A DNA stretch of 64,000 nucleotides, from contig JBEHWO010000003.1 of assembly GCA_040217695.1 (NCBI GenBank), forward strand, positions 7,714 through 71,713, given 5' to 3'. The position numbers and the translations under genes are program-made. Below are positions 51,668 through 61,025 of the stretch, piece after piece. The notes beneath the pieces are model-generated. The model was not told where the DNA came from and searched no databases. It saw only the letters and a program-made list of their open reading frames with translations. The number at the start of each line of letters is the position of its first letter. The first letter of the stretch is position 1. This DNA comes from CALARM01 sp040217695. GTDB lineage: Bacteria; Vulcanimicrobiota; SpSt-956; JAKJGF01.

Positions 51668-51865
51668 TTTAATTTAAAGGTTTAGATAAAATTTAAACAG
51701 GAGTTACGCATTTTGTCATTGCGAGGAGCGGAGCGACGAAGCAATCCCAACAATTTCTGTTGTAATAATGGGATTGCTTCGCTTCGCTCGCAATGACTGA
51801 TTCTTCTGTATTTTTTGCGTAAGTCCTGTTTAAATAGATGCAGTTTATCTAAATAATTTATCAAT
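51668..51865 (+). promoter_or_regulatory. Leader F remnant split by a MITE
   Basis: TAATTTAAAGGTTTAGATAA (51670-51689) and GCAGTTTATCTAAATAATTT (51840-51859) match the two ends of leader F, with the MITE between them. No gene follows on the plus strand, so this copy is orphaned. Confidence 0.45.
51698..51829. mobile_element. MITE-like element with CATTGCGAGGAGCG palindrome
   Basis: Ends CAGGAGTTACGCA and TGCGTAAGTCCTG are inverted, and the flanking ATTTAAA/TTTAAAT extends the symmetry. The inside is GTCATTGCGAGGAGCGGAGC...GCTTCGCTCGCAATGAC, a palindrome type common in many bacteria. It shares its outer ends with the element at 43642. No transposase. Confidence 0.8.
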
Positions 51866-51944
51866 TCCCTGGCTTTGCCTGCCCGGCGCTCTTTCGAAAA
51901 AATCTAAACTGGAATATCTGTTAGAGCTTATACTATTTAGCTTT

Positions 51945-51996
51945 AACCATAGTGCTTTGCCTGTGGCTCAGGAGCACCGGGCAAAGCACTATGGTT
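51945..51996. repeat. Strong 17-bp hairpin downstream of the pilin-like operon
   Basis: AACCATAGTGCTTTGCC (51945-51961) and its exact reverse complement (51980-51996) around an 18-base loop. It has no T run on either side, so it is not a standard intrinsic terminator. It lies 16 bases after the last pilin-like gene and may stabilise or end its mRNA. Confidence 0.7.
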
Positions 51997-52011
51997 GATA
52001 GCCATATGGTA

Positions 52012-54120
52012 TCAGTGTAATTCTTCCCATGTATTGACTACTATTTTTGTCTTTATTTCAGACGAAGCAAGAAGTTTTTCATAATTCCTGGAATGAATTA
52101 TAGTAAAATCTCCTTTGTCCTTTGGACTGACCAGTTTTACTTTTATATTTCCGGAATCAGGATTAACCGGTCCCGTTCCGTCCAGATTATTCGGATCTGT
52201 AACGACAAGAGCTCCTGTTATGAGTATATCGGGGGAATATATGTCGCCGGAAACCTGCTGAACAGGAACAGGTGTTGCTGAAGCATTGCCTCCGAGAGAT
52301 TGTTCGTATTTTACCAGTGTATTATACATATAATTATTCAAAGCACTTCCGTTTGGAAAATAACCGTTGTCAATTATCCAACTGCCTGTACTCCAGTGGT
52401 TTTCATGTAAATTTACCTGTATTCCGTTACCTATAGTAGTACCGTTCACAGGGTCAACATCAAACCAGTCGTTCATAGTATCCCATGAACATAATTTGTT
52501 ATCAACATAAACATGAATATGTTTTGCTCCTGAAAAAGTGTAAGTTCCGTCTCCGTTAACAGTAAGGGTCGCAGATGTTTTTGTCGGTATTCCGGATTTA
52601 TCATATCCGCCACCGCTGGATGGTATAGTTGTATCTCCGTCAGGGACAAACATTACAGGCCAGCTCCCGAAACCGGGCATGGACAGTCCTGTCTGCGGTA
52701 TGGTAATAGTAGTCGGGGTTGCAGAAGGTGCAGGAGGGGCTACATTGTTATAGGCCTGTTCCACCCAGTCACCAGGCCATTGAGAGCCTGCAGGCAGAGC
52801 TGTGGAAGGATTGGATGCCAGAGAATATGAATCGGAAGCATTGGGATCAAGGACTGTGGCATTTAAATTACCGTGAGTTAATACTGCACCGGTAAGATTT
52901 AAGTTTATATTACTTAACCTGCTTGCAGGAAGGCTTATATTTATATCTCCCTCGCTTAATAATTCTGTACCTGTTTCTTCACTTGCCACCAGATCTGTTT
53001 GCATTATAAATTTTGTGCTCCCTGTATTATATATGGAACCATTTCCCTGCAGTCTCCCGAAAACCATGAAACTGTCGGCGTTTTTGCTGCTTCCGTTTAT
53101 ATAGAGTGTGGGATAACCACTGGCAGTTTTCTCAAGCCTTAATCCTGCAGTGCCATAATGGTTATCTTTCATGGGGAATTCGAATCTTACATCATTACTG
53201 AAATAGACATCCTGTGTGAAAACAAGTTCTCCTGTAGCCTGATCTATTGAAGTTCCCGGAATGGTTACAGTATTACCGTTTACGTCCAATAATTCAAACT
53301 GTCCACCTGTCTGCTTCTGAGTAATCCTGTAAGTACCGCCCGGAGTCGTGTTAACACCTGCGTGGTCTTGGACAAGTTTTTTTATATCAATATCAGGTAT
53401 TGGTTTGGGTTCAACATGGTCTCTTAACTGCGTCCCGCTGTTTACATCATAATAAGCCGGGTCTATCTCTATACCGCTGCAGCCGCTTATTACACCGCCG
53501 AAAGCCTTTACGAATGTAGTGCCACCTGCTTTTATTGACGGTATACCGGGATTAACAGGATCTTTGAAATTTGAATGAAAAGAACCTCCTTCATTGGTAT
53601 CTTTCGATGACGGAGCACGCTTTATTATAAAATTCGCTGCATCTATATCTGTTTGTCCGCTGCATCTGCCACCTTCGTTTATATTGGCACGTCCCAGTGT
53701 TACTCTTATTCTTCTTACCGTAGAGCCTGCCTGGCCTGTAACTATTAAGTCTACGGAATCCGGAGGCACTGTGGCACCTCTGTATCCATTCGGGTCAGCT
53801 CCGTCCAGTTCCAGATTATTTATGGAATAATAATCTGTTACGGTTGTGCCTGGCTTGAAGTATATGGTAAATTTACCGTTACATGTGTCGCCTGTCACAC
53901 CTGCCGGCTTCCAGCTGGAAGCGTGCTGTAATTCATATATGGCATAAGCCACTCCTGATTCTGCCGCCATAAGGGCCGATACCCTGTTGTTGTAATTCAA
54001 TGTATAGAGGAGATTGTTTGAATTTACTGTTATGAGAGCTACAGTTAACATTACCAGTATAACCATCATCAATAATATGGTAATAAGAGCCATACCACTG
54101 TGATATTTTTTCTGTTTCAT
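52012..54120 (-). CDS. PilX/GspK-type pilin-like protein with large beta-rich domain (copy 2)
   Basis: 702 residues. The N-terminus MKQKKYHSGMALITILLMMV with a hydrophobic stretch to about residue 32 is a type IV prepilin leader cut after Gly9. Position +5 of the mature form is Thr, not Glu, as in tip pseudopilins of the GspK/PilX class. ALMAAESGVAYAIYEL follows, typical of PilX. The remaining 600 residues are Gly/Thr/Asn-rich, beta-strand-dense, with GSIYNTGSTKFIM and LLSEGDINISLPASRL. It is a tandem paralogue of the gene at 54196. The start follows AAAGGAGGAAG. Last gene of the pilin group. Confidence 0.75.
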   Translation of the reverse strand: MKQKKYHSGMALITILLMMVILVMLTVALITVNSNNLLYTLNYNNRVSALMAAESGVAYAIYELQHASSWKPAGVTGDTCNGKFTIYFKPGTTVTDYYSINNLELDGADPNGYRGATVPPDSVDLIVTGQAGSTVRRIRVTLGRANINEGGRCSGQTDIDAANFIIKRAPSSKDTNEGGSFHSNFKDPVNPGIPSIKAGGTTFVKAFGGVISGCSGIEIDPAYYDVNSGTQLRDHVEPKPIPDIDIKKLVQDHAGVNTTPGGTYRITQKQTGGQFELLDVNGNTVTIPGTSIDQATGELVFTQDVYFSNDVRFEFPMKDNHYGTAGLRLEKTASGYPTLYINGSSKNADSFMVFGRLQGNGSIYNTGSTKFIMQTDLVASEETGTELLSEGDINISLPASRLSNINLNLTGAVLTHGNLNATVLDPNASDSYSLASNPSTALPAGSQWPGDWVEQAYNNVAPPAPSATPTTITIPQTGLSMPGFGSWPVMFVPDGDTTIPSSGGGYDKSGIPTKTSATLTVNGDGTYTFSGAKHIHVYVDNKLCSWDTMNDWFDVDPVNGTTIGNGIQVNLHENHWSTGSWIIDNGYFPNGSALNNYMYNTLVKYEQSLGGNASATPVPVQQVSGDIYSPDILITGALVVTDPNNLDGTGPVNPDSGNIKVKLVSPKDKGDFTIIHSRNYEKLLASSEIKTKIVVNTWEELH

Positions 54121-54195
54121 ATTACTTCCTCCTTTATTTGACCGGGGGATGAGAGATTTTTTTATTTAGCTGTCGTATTTCAGGTAAAACCTCCT

Positions 54196-56259
54196 TTAAT
54201 GCAATTCTTCCCATGTATTAACTACCAGTTTTGTTCTTATTTCTGGTGAAGCAAGGAGTTTCTCGTAATTTCTGGAATGAACGATTGTAAAATCTCCTTT
54301 GTTCTGCGGCCCTTTAAGATCTACATTTATATTTCCTGCATTAATATTGTGCAGACCTGTACCATCCAGGTTATTCGGATCTGTAACAATAAGAGCGCCT
54401 GTTATTTTCACATCGGGAGCATATAATTCTTTACCTGTGAGATCGATATTTGAAGAAGAACCTCCGAACATCTCATTGATGGCATCACACATATACGGAT
54501 AGAGTACATTTCTTGCAGACGTAGAACTGTAATTAACACCATCTATATAAACATCGGAATTGGATGGATACCAGGATGCAGGATAGGAACCGTACTGAAA
54601 ATTACATGGTGTATAGAAATCAAGGTCATTATTACCCGTTGTAACAAGAGAGCCATTCTTGTAAAAATTTATTTCTACGCCTGCTGCATCGCCTGCCATA
54701 GAAAAAGAACCGTCTCCGTTGGCTTTCAATGTTACATTGCTGTTTCCCATAGTTTTTGCATTCGCATAAATACTGGTTCCCGGGAAAATTTTCATACACC
54801 AGCTGGCAGTATCAGAAGGATTTAACGGAGGAGGTCCTGATAGAGGTATTTCAATGGCTCCTGTAATCTCCTCTGTCCCTGAACCGTAAACATTGGTGTT
54901 ATAAGACTTTTCCACCCAGTCATTGGGCCATTTATCGCCGGTCATTGCTACGGAAGGATTGTCTGTAGCATTGGGATCAAGCACTGTGGCATTCAGATTG
55001 CCATGAGTGAGAACGGCACCTGTCAGGCTCAGGTTTATAGGGCTTATTCTGCTTGCAGGAAGACTTATATTTATATCTCCTTCGCTCAATAATTCTGTAC
55101 CTGTTTCTTCACTTGCCACAAGATCTGTTTCCATAATAAATTTTGTACTGCCTGTATTATATATGGAGCCGTTCCCTTCTACCTTCCCCATTACCCAGAA
55201 ACTGTTCGTATCCGTATTGCTCCCGTTTACATACAGTGACGGATAGACACCGCCTGTTTTCTCAAGTCTCACTCCTGCAGTGGCATATCTGGCATCCTTC
55301 ATGGGAAATTCAAATTTTACATCACTGTTGAAATAGACATCTTTTGTGAATACAAGCTGTCCTGTATCCTGATCTATATAGGTATATGGTATGGTTACAG
55401 GGACGCCGCTTTCGTTCATCAGTTGAAATTGACCTCCTTTGGTGGTCTGTGTAAGTCTGTATGTGCCGCCTGAAACAGGATTTTTCCCTGATTTGGATAA
55501 TACCAGTTCCTTTATATCCACATCAGGTATCGGTTTGGGCTCAACCTTCGGCCTTAACTGTGTGCCCATCGTGTTAACATCACTGTCCCTTATGTCTATC
55601 CCTCCGCAGGCACTTACAACTCCTCCATAGGCATTTACCTGTGTACTTCCTTTTAACATATCATAGGCTGATATGGATGTTTCATTCGGATCTGAAGGGT
55701 TTCTGTAATTGGAATGAAAGGAACCTCCCTGACTGGTATCTTTTGCTGTTGTGGCACGCTGTATAACAAATTTATCTGCATATACATTGGCTGTACCGCT
55801 GCATCTGCCTCCTTCGCTTATATTGGCACGGCCAAGTAATACTCTTATTCTTCTTACTGTAGAACCGGTCTGACCTGTAACTATTAAATTTACTGTATGG
55901 GGAGGAACACCGTTCGGTTCGTTATAGCCGCTGACAAGACCTTCACCGTTTAGATTGTTTACGGAATAATAATCTGTTACTGTTGTACCTGGCTTGAAGT
56001 ATATTCTGAAATTGCCGTTACTGCATTTTTTACTGATTTCCGCAGGACACCAGTTTGGATCGCTCTGTAATTCATATATGGCATAGGCCACTCCTGACTC
56101 GGCTGCCATAAGAGCTGATACCCTGCTGTTATAATTCAATGTGTATAAGAGATTATTTGAATTTATCGTTATAAGAGTCACTGTTAACATAACCAGTATG
56201 ACCATCATCAGCAATATGGTAATGAGAGCCATACCATTATGGTCTTTATTATGTTTCAT
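54196..56259 (-). CDS. PilX/GspK-type pilin-like protein with large beta-rich domain (copy 1)
   Basis: 687 residues, clearly paralogous to the next gene: same leader (NGMALITILLMMVILVMLT), same AESGVAYAIYEL, same DLVASEETGTELLSEGDINI and same C-terminal HSRNYEKLLASPEIRTKLVV. The region between about 450 and 620 differs most. The +5 residue is Thr, again GspK-like. The start follows AAAGGAGGTATC. It follows the PilW-like gene by 16 bases. The products could be alternative tip adhesins of one pilus. Confidence 0.75.
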   Translation of the reverse strand: MKHNKDHNGMALITILLMMVILVMLTVTLITINSNNLLYTLNYNSRVSALMAAESGVAYAIYELQSDPNWCPAEISKKCSNGNFRIYFKPGTTVTDYYSVNNLNGEGLVSGYNEPNGVPPHTVNLIVTGQTGSTVRRIRVLLGRANISEGGRCSGTANVYADKFVIQRATTAKDTSQGGSFHSNYRNPSDPNETSISAYDMLKGSTQVNAYGGVVSACGGIDIRDSDVNTMGTQLRPKVEPKPIPDVDIKELVLSKSGKNPVSGGTYRLTQTTKGGQFQLMNESGVPVTIPYTYIDQDTGQLVFTKDVYFNSDVKFEFPMKDARYATAGVRLEKTGGVYPSLYVNGSNTDTNSFWVMGKVEGNGSIYNTGSTKFIMETDLVASEETGTELLSEGDINISLPASRISPINLSLTGAVLTHGNLNATVLDPNATDNPSVAMTGDKWPNDWVEKSYNTNVYGSGTEEITGAIEIPLSGPPPLNPSDTASWCMKIFPGTSIYANAKTMGNSNVTLKANGDGSFSMAGDAAGVEINFYKNGSLVTTGNNDLDFYTPCNFQYGSYPASWYPSNSDVYIDGVNYSSTSARNVLYPYMCDAINEMFGGSSSNIDLTGKELYAPDVKITGALIVTDPNNLDGTGLHNINAGNINVDLKGPQNKGDFTIVHSRNYEKLLASPEIRTKLVVNTWEELH

Positions 56260-56275
56260 AGTGATACCTCCTTTA

Positions 56276-56953
56276 TTAATCCTGACTGTTTCTTGGCATA
56301 ACAGAGGCTTTTAATGTTACACTTTCCTGTCCTGCATTATCGGAAAAATCTTTATCGTAGGCCAGTCTTGTTTCGGAAAATTTTTTCCATGTAACAATGG
56401 AGAGATCTACTATATATTTGTTGGGATTGACGGCTATATCCAGATTATAAATATTTCTGGCAACAGTCCTCAGCTCTTCGCCTGAAGAGGGGGAAGGAGG
56501 TGTGTCTGTAAGGTATAAAGACATTTTTGTAATATCAATCTGTTTCGGTGTCGTTCTGTCTTCATGAGGTATATATCTTCTCAAAAGTCTTTTTGCAGGT
56601 TTACTGGCATCAGAAGGAGATGTATAATACAATACGTATCCCTTCCATACAATTGCAGCATTTTCTTTTTCCACATCGCCTGTAGAAGAGTTCACTGCAG
56701 TTTCAAAAACTACATAACTTACAGGAGGAGTATTATTATGTGTAAGAGTTGTAATATCCGTAGCGGTGAGTTCACTCAATATCCTGCCCATAGCTACTTC
56801 TGCCTGATTTTGAACATCACCCTTTGTCTCAACGAGTTTCCAGTTTTTTAATCCGTAGCTGAATACGGCAAAAGCACAGGCAAGAAATATGCTGAAAATC
56901 AAAATAGCCATAACAAGTTCTAATACGGTATGACCCCGGTGTTGCTTATTCAT
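56276..56953 (-). CDS. PilW-like minor prepilin
   Basis: 225 residues. A short leader ending in Arg-Gly is followed by HTVLELVMAILIFSIFLACA, a type IV prepilin motif with Glu at +5 and a hydrophobic helix. The rest has the alpha/beta pilin pattern and a central segment (TAVNSSTGDVEKENAAIVWK) with many polar residues. The start follows GAGAGGAATG. Second gene of the pilin group; it probably forms part of a pseudopilus tip with the PilV- and PilX-like products. Confidence 0.8.
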   Translation of the reverse strand: MNKQHRGHTVLELVMAILIFSIFLACAFAVFSYGLKNWKLVETKGDVQNQAEVAMGRILSELTATDITTLTHNNTPPVSYVVFETAVNSSTGDVEKENAAIVWKGYVLYYTSPSDASKPAKRLLRRYIPHEDRTTPKQIDITKMSLYLTDTPPSPSSGEELRTVARNIYNLDIAVNPNKYIVDLSIVTWKKFSETRLAYDKDFSDNAGQESVTLKASVMPRNSQD

Positions 56954-56986
56954 AATAACATTCCTCTCGAGCCTTATTAATTGCTC

Positions 56987-57454
56987 TTATTTTGCTTTAT
57001 ATAATTCGAGAGTAACAAAATTTTTGCCGCTATTTTCACCTGCAATTTGATCCCATGAGACTGTAACTGTTATACTTACTAAATTACCTGTACCGCTTAC
57101 GTCTTTTGCCTGTATCCTGTAATAATAAATAACTCCGTCTACATCCTCTTTCAGAGGAGCAGGAGGTACAGGGAAGGCAGGAAAATAATGCCCCGGTGTT
57201 CCTGTTGCTGTATTACCTTTAGAACCGTCTAAATCTACCGGGAGAGAAGTGGGAATATCAGAAAAACCCATAAGTTTTATATATTCCAGTTGTTTCTGGG
57301 CAAGGTTTGTAGCAACAACAAGTTTTTCACTTTTTTTCGTTGAAACCAGTATGCCTGTGAAAATACCTGTTACACTGACTATAATAATTGACAGTATGAG
57401 GACTCCCCAGATAACTTCTATTAAACTGAATGCTTTTTTTATGTTATTTTTCAT
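56987..57454 (-). CDS. PilV-like minor prepilin
   Basis: 155 residues. The leader MKNNIKKA precedes FSLIEVIWGVLILSIIIVSV, the classical prepilin motif with Glu at +5 (cleavage after Ala instead of the usual Gly). A long N-terminal helix continues to about residue 60, and a beta-rich globular part follows with YYYRIQAKDV. First gene of the pilin group, with its own promoter 44 bases or more upstream. The major pilin and assembly ATPase genes are not in this window. Confidence 0.8.
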   Translation of the reverse strand: MKNNIKKAFSLIEVIWGVLILSIIIVSVTGIFTGILVSTKKSEKLVVATNLAQKQLEYIKLMGFSDIPTSLPVDLDGSKGNTATGTPGHYFPAFPVPPAPLKEDVDGVIYYYRIQAKDVSGTGNLVSITVTVSWDQIAGENSGKNFVTLELYKAK

Positions 57455-57497
57455 AGTAATTCACAAATAATGTATTTTATTCTGCTGTTCTGCTACA

Positions 57498-57526
57498 ATT
57501 GTAACATAAAAAGGTGATCCAGTCAA
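57498..57526 (-). promoter_or_regulatory. Promoter of the minor pilin operon
   Basis: Minus strand: TTGACT (57521-57526), a 17-base spacer, and TACAAT (57498-57503). The first start codon is at 57454, so the leader is about 35 bases. The pilin genes can thus be transcribed apart from macA. Confidence 0.65.
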
Positions 57527-57599
57527 TGTTTTTGGTAAACTAATGGTGTAAGATAGTTAACAAATTTTATTTATATTTAACTTTAAAAATATGTAATGT

Positions 57600-59324
57600 T
57601 CAGTCTCTTCCCATGCCTCTGCCAGGGCCGCCGGGACCTCCGCCTGGAGGGCCTCCGGTGCCCGGTGTTTGATTTGCTCCTTTAATTTCCGGAAGTTTGA
57701 CTTCATCATTTTCTTTCAGTCCTGTTACTATCTCTATCATGACATTATTTTTAAGGCCTGTAGTAACTTCAGAATCAGTAAAAGTATTTTTACCCGTAAC
57801 GAGGGTTACATATTTTTTCCCCTTTTTTTCCCATACTGCTTCAAGAGGAACTTGAAGGACAGAGTCTTTTTTTGCTACATAGATATCCGCATCGACAGAC
57901 ATGCCGGGGTAGAGTATTTCGTAACGCTTCTTTCCCTGTGGTAAATCCTGGTTTTTAATCCTGTCCAGTAATATTTTAATTCTTATTTTAAAAGTCGGTA
58001 TCTGTTCAACCTGTGAAGCCTGAGGTGTTATATGTGTTATAATCCCTGGGATTTTCAGATCCTGATAGGCTGCAGCCATTATGGTCACTGGAAGATGGAG
58101 TTTGATTTTTCCTATGTCTGATTCGTCAATAGTTGTTTCTGCATAAATCTCACCGAGATCTGCAATAGTCATTAACGTTGTTCCTGCGGCACTGGACATA
58201 GTCTGAGATGCAACTACATCTCCTACTTCAACTGCTCTGCTGATGATCAGAGCATTAACCGGCGAGAGTATTTTTGTTTTGGACAGTTGATCTTTGGACT
58301 GCTCTTTGGAAGCTTTTGATTTATCCAGGAGGGCTCCTGTAGAGGCAAGATCGTTTTCCTTCATGCTTACCTGAAGCCCCTCTGCTCTGGCCTGTTCCAG
58401 ATTTATCCTTGCTGTATTCAGATCTGTTTCTGCTATATGGAGGGCTCTCTCTTTAACGGCAATATCCTGTTTCCCTTTTGTTATCTGATATTTTAGATTT
58501 TTCTCAGCCTGTTCAACCTGTGCCTGACTTATTTCTATATCTTCAGGTCTGTTTCCTTCAACAGCCATATCATAGGCTACCTGTGCAGCTTCATATTGAG
58601 ATTTTGCAACAATGTATGTTTTCTCGGCATCATCAACAGTTTTCTGTGCAACAAACTCATTTTTATAAAGCTCTTTCTGTCGTTCATAATCTTTTCCGGC
58701 ATTTTCCATAGTAACTTCTGCCTGTTCTACCTGTTCAAGTTTTGCCGCTATTTCCTGTTTTCTCGAACCTGCCCGGGTTTTCTCAAGCTGTTTTTTTGCC
58801 ACTTCAAGGGAAGAAGTAGCCTGTTCTATTGCTGATTTTGTGATTTCTTTTTGTTCCGTCAATTCTTCCATGGCATTTTTATAAACGAGTTCTGCTCTGG
58901 TAAGCTGTTCTTTCTTTCCTGCTATCGTAAGCTCATTGTTTTTTTTCTGAAATTCTACGGATGTTTCTGCCTGTTTAAGCTTCGAAAGATTGTTTCTGTA
59001 ATCTGCATCTGTCTGAAGGTCTGATTGCTTTAACTGAGTATCATCAATAATTGCCAGTAAATCCCCCTGTTCAACAGTTTCTCCTTCTTCGTGAGGTAGT
59101 TTTATGACCTTCCCTCCTATTTCTGATTTTATATCTATCTGTACTATTGCTTTAACCACTCCTGTAGCAGTTATAATAACTTCCATATTATCTTTCATAA
59201 CCTTAACAGAGCTGTAATCTTTCTTTTTTTCTGCTTTTTTCTGTTTTGTTTTATAGATATAAAAACCGGCTGAGCATATTATAACCAGTATAATAAATAT
59301 AATAAATATTTTAGATTTTTTCAT
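57600..59324 (-). CDS. MacA-like periplasmic adaptor protein (HlyD/RND family)
   Basis: 574 residues, longer than usual MacA. An uncleaved signal anchor (KIFIIFIILVIICSAGFYIY) is followed by a lipoyl half (about 60-100: VIKLPHEEGETVEQGDLLAI). A very long coiled-coil hairpin (about 105-345) is rich in E, Q, A and K. The second lipoyl half, beta-barrel and membrane-proximal domains follow (about 350-545). The tail is Gly/Pro-rich (GTGGPPGGGPGGPGRGMGRD). It bridges MacB and TolC. The start follows CAGGAGAAAG. The long hairpin suggests a wide periplasm or a tall channel. Confidence 0.88.
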   Translation of the reverse strand: MKKSKIFIIFIILVIICSAGFYIYKTKQKKAEKKKDYSSVKVMKDNMEVIITATGVVKAIVQIDIKSEIGGKVIKLPHEEGETVEQGDLLAIIDDTQLKQSDLQTDADYRNNLSKLKQAETSVEFQKKNNELTIAGKKEQLTRAELVYKNAMEELTEQKEITKSAIEQATSSLEVAKKQLEKTRAGSRKQEIAAKLEQVEQAEVTMENAGKDYERQKELYKNEFVAQKTVDDAEKTYIVAKSQYEAAQVAYDMAVEGNRPEDIEISQAQVEQAEKNLKYQITKGKQDIAVKERALHIAETDLNTARINLEQARAEGLQVSMKENDLASTGALLDKSKASKEQSKDQLSKTKILSPVNALIISRAVEVGDVVASQTMSSAAGTTLMTIADLGEIYAETTIDESDIGKIKLHLPVTIMAAAYQDLKIPGIITHITPQASQVEQIPTFKIRIKILLDRIKNQDLPQGKKRYEILYPGMSVDADIYVAKKDSVLQVPLEAVWEKKGKKYVTLVTGKNTFTDSEVTTGLKNNVMIEIVTGLKENDEVKLPEIKGANQTPGTGGPPGGGPGGPGRGMGRD

Positions 59325-59525
59325 AAAAAACTTTCTCCTGTAGCTTTTTCAAAGGAATATGCTATATTTTTTACCGTCCAGAATATCATTTGATAGCTGG
59401 AATTTATGAATAATTATGACTGAAAAAGGCAAAAAAAGCAAGTGGGAATTTTGAAAAAATGAAAATCAGTAAAAACAGACAACCCTGTGTATTCGCCCGG
59501 TACACGGCGAAAATACGCATCACGC

Positions 59526-60875
59526 TTATAATAAACTTTCTCCTATAGCTTTTTTAAATGTGAAAAGTGCTATCTGATAATTATATCTGGCAACAATTAA
59601 GTCAGTCATGGATCTGTTGAATGTTACCTGTGCGTCCAGGAGTTCCTGAAATGGAGAAACTCCTGCTTTATATCTTCCTTCTGCTACCTGAAGATTTTTA
59701 TTTGCTTCTTCTACCTGCTGTGTTGTCAATTCTATCTTTGCAAAAGCTGTTTCAAGATTATAATAGGATGTTTCCACTTCAAGACTTATAGATTTTTCCG
59801 TATCCAGTTTGCCTGCTTCCAGACTGGTTTTATTTGCTTTCGCCGCATCTATTTTTGACGAACTGCTGAACCCATCAAAGAGGGGAAGGGTAAAATTTGC
59901 CTGCACTGTATAATAATTATTAGGACGGGCAGGGTCTCTGGCTGCATCCAGGTTTAATCCCACGTCTACAGTAAGCTGTGGCATTACACTGATAGTAAGA
60001 AGGTCAATCTGTACTGCCTGTGCCTTAATCTGTGCCAGCATTTCTTTTAGCTCGGGTCTTTTCTCCATGGCATTACTTATTGCCTCCTGCAGTTCAGGTT
60101 TACAGGTCAATTCAAAACTTTCTTCCACTACCTCTGCTTCTATATCTCTTTTTAAGCCTATTAAACTTTTCAGATTGGCCATTTTGATCCTGAGATTATT
60201 CCGGGCATCCAGAAGATTAACCTTTGCCTCTGTGCAATTTACCTGGGCAGAATAGGTGTCGGCTTTAGGAGCTATACCTGCTTTATAATTTGCCTCTGTT
60301 TGCTCAAGGTGGTTTATTGACTGCTGGACAAGGGTTTCATTCAATTTTACAAGATTTGCCGCAGAAATGACATTAAAATAATACTGGGTTACATTCAAAG
60401 AAAGGTTGTTCGACGATTCCTGAAGGGCATATTCGGCATTCTCAAGCTGGGCATCACTGTATTTATAATTATTCCATGTTTTGAAACTATCAAAAATACG
60501 CTGTGACAGGGTGAAATTGGTGTAAGAACTCTGACTGTCAGGTGTGGAGTCCACGGTGCCTCCGCTTCCTGATATGGAAGTTGTGGTGGCATTCGTTCTG
60601 TTGTATTGAGAATTCATTTTTATAACAGGATAAAAGCCTGATAAAGCCTGTCTTCTGTTTGCCTTTGCAACATCTATGCTTGCTCTGGCCTTAATTATAG
60701 AGGGATTTGTATCGAGTGCCATATTAATACAATCGGAAAGATTCAGTTTCAATACCTCTTTACCGGAACATGGAAGGAAAGTGCATATAAGAAAAATTAT
60801 AACAGGAAAAAAAAACCTGTATATTATTGTTTTGTCTGTTAATCTGTTTATATATTTTTTCATAAATTTATCCAT
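59526..60875 (-). CDS. TolC-like outer membrane efflux protein
   Basis: 449 residues. A signal sequence (RFFFPVIIFLICTFLPCSG) is followed by the two-fold repeated TolC helical pattern: LNLSDCINMALDTNPSIIKA, then NETLVQQSINHLEQTEANYK, ALQESSNNLSLNVTQYYF, and second-half equivalents including NLQVAEGRYKAGVSPFQELL. It forms the outer-membrane channel of the pump. Neither ATG (60875 or 60863) has a clear ribosome site. A hairpin GGGGTTTT-AGAT-AAAACCCC lies just ahead of the start. It lies between macB and macA. Confidence 0.88.
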   Translation of the reverse strand: MDKFMKKYINRLTDKTIIYRFFFPVIIFLICTFLPCSGKEVLKLNLSDCINMALDTNPSIIKARASIDVAKANRRQALSGFYPVIKMNSQYNRTNATTTSISGSGGTVDSTPDSQSSYTNFTLSQRIFDSFKTWNNYKYSDAQLENAEYALQESSNNLSLNVTQYYFNVISAANLVKLNETLVQQSINHLEQTEANYKAGIAPKADTYSAQVNCTEAKVNLLDARNNLRIKMANLKSLIGLKRDIEAEVVEESFELTCKPELQEAISNAMEKRPELKEMLAQIKAQAVQIDLLTISVMPQLTVDVGLNLDAARDPARPNNYYTVQANFTLPLFDGFSSSSKIDAAKANKTSLEAGKLDTEKSISLEVETSYYNLETAFAKIELTTQQVEEANKNLQVAEGRYKAGVSPFQELLDAQVTFNRSMTDLIVARYNYQIALFTFKKAIGESLL

Positions 60876-60886
60876 TCATGAATTCA

Positions 60887-60908
60887 GGGGTTTTAGATAA
60901 AACCCCCC
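60887..60908 (-). terminator. Hairpin between macB and tolC
   Basis: Perfect 8-bp stem GGGGTTTT/AAAACCCC with loop AGAT, 12 bases ahead of the tolC-like start. It may cause partial termination or differential mRNA stability within the operon. The T run is weak on both sides. Confidence 0.4.
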
Positions 60909-61025
60909 TCTTTTGTGTATTATATTTCGATATAAAATTTTAAAACCTTTTCGAATTATAAAGTAAAGGTATTACAGAAGTTTTACCTTTTTGTAAAAAA
61001 TTGTAAAGCTCTCTTTTTTTTGATC

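Noticed and set aside
51682..51864. A 60-residue minus-strand frame
   Set aside because: It lies wholly within the MITE and the leader remnant; no ribosome site or family.
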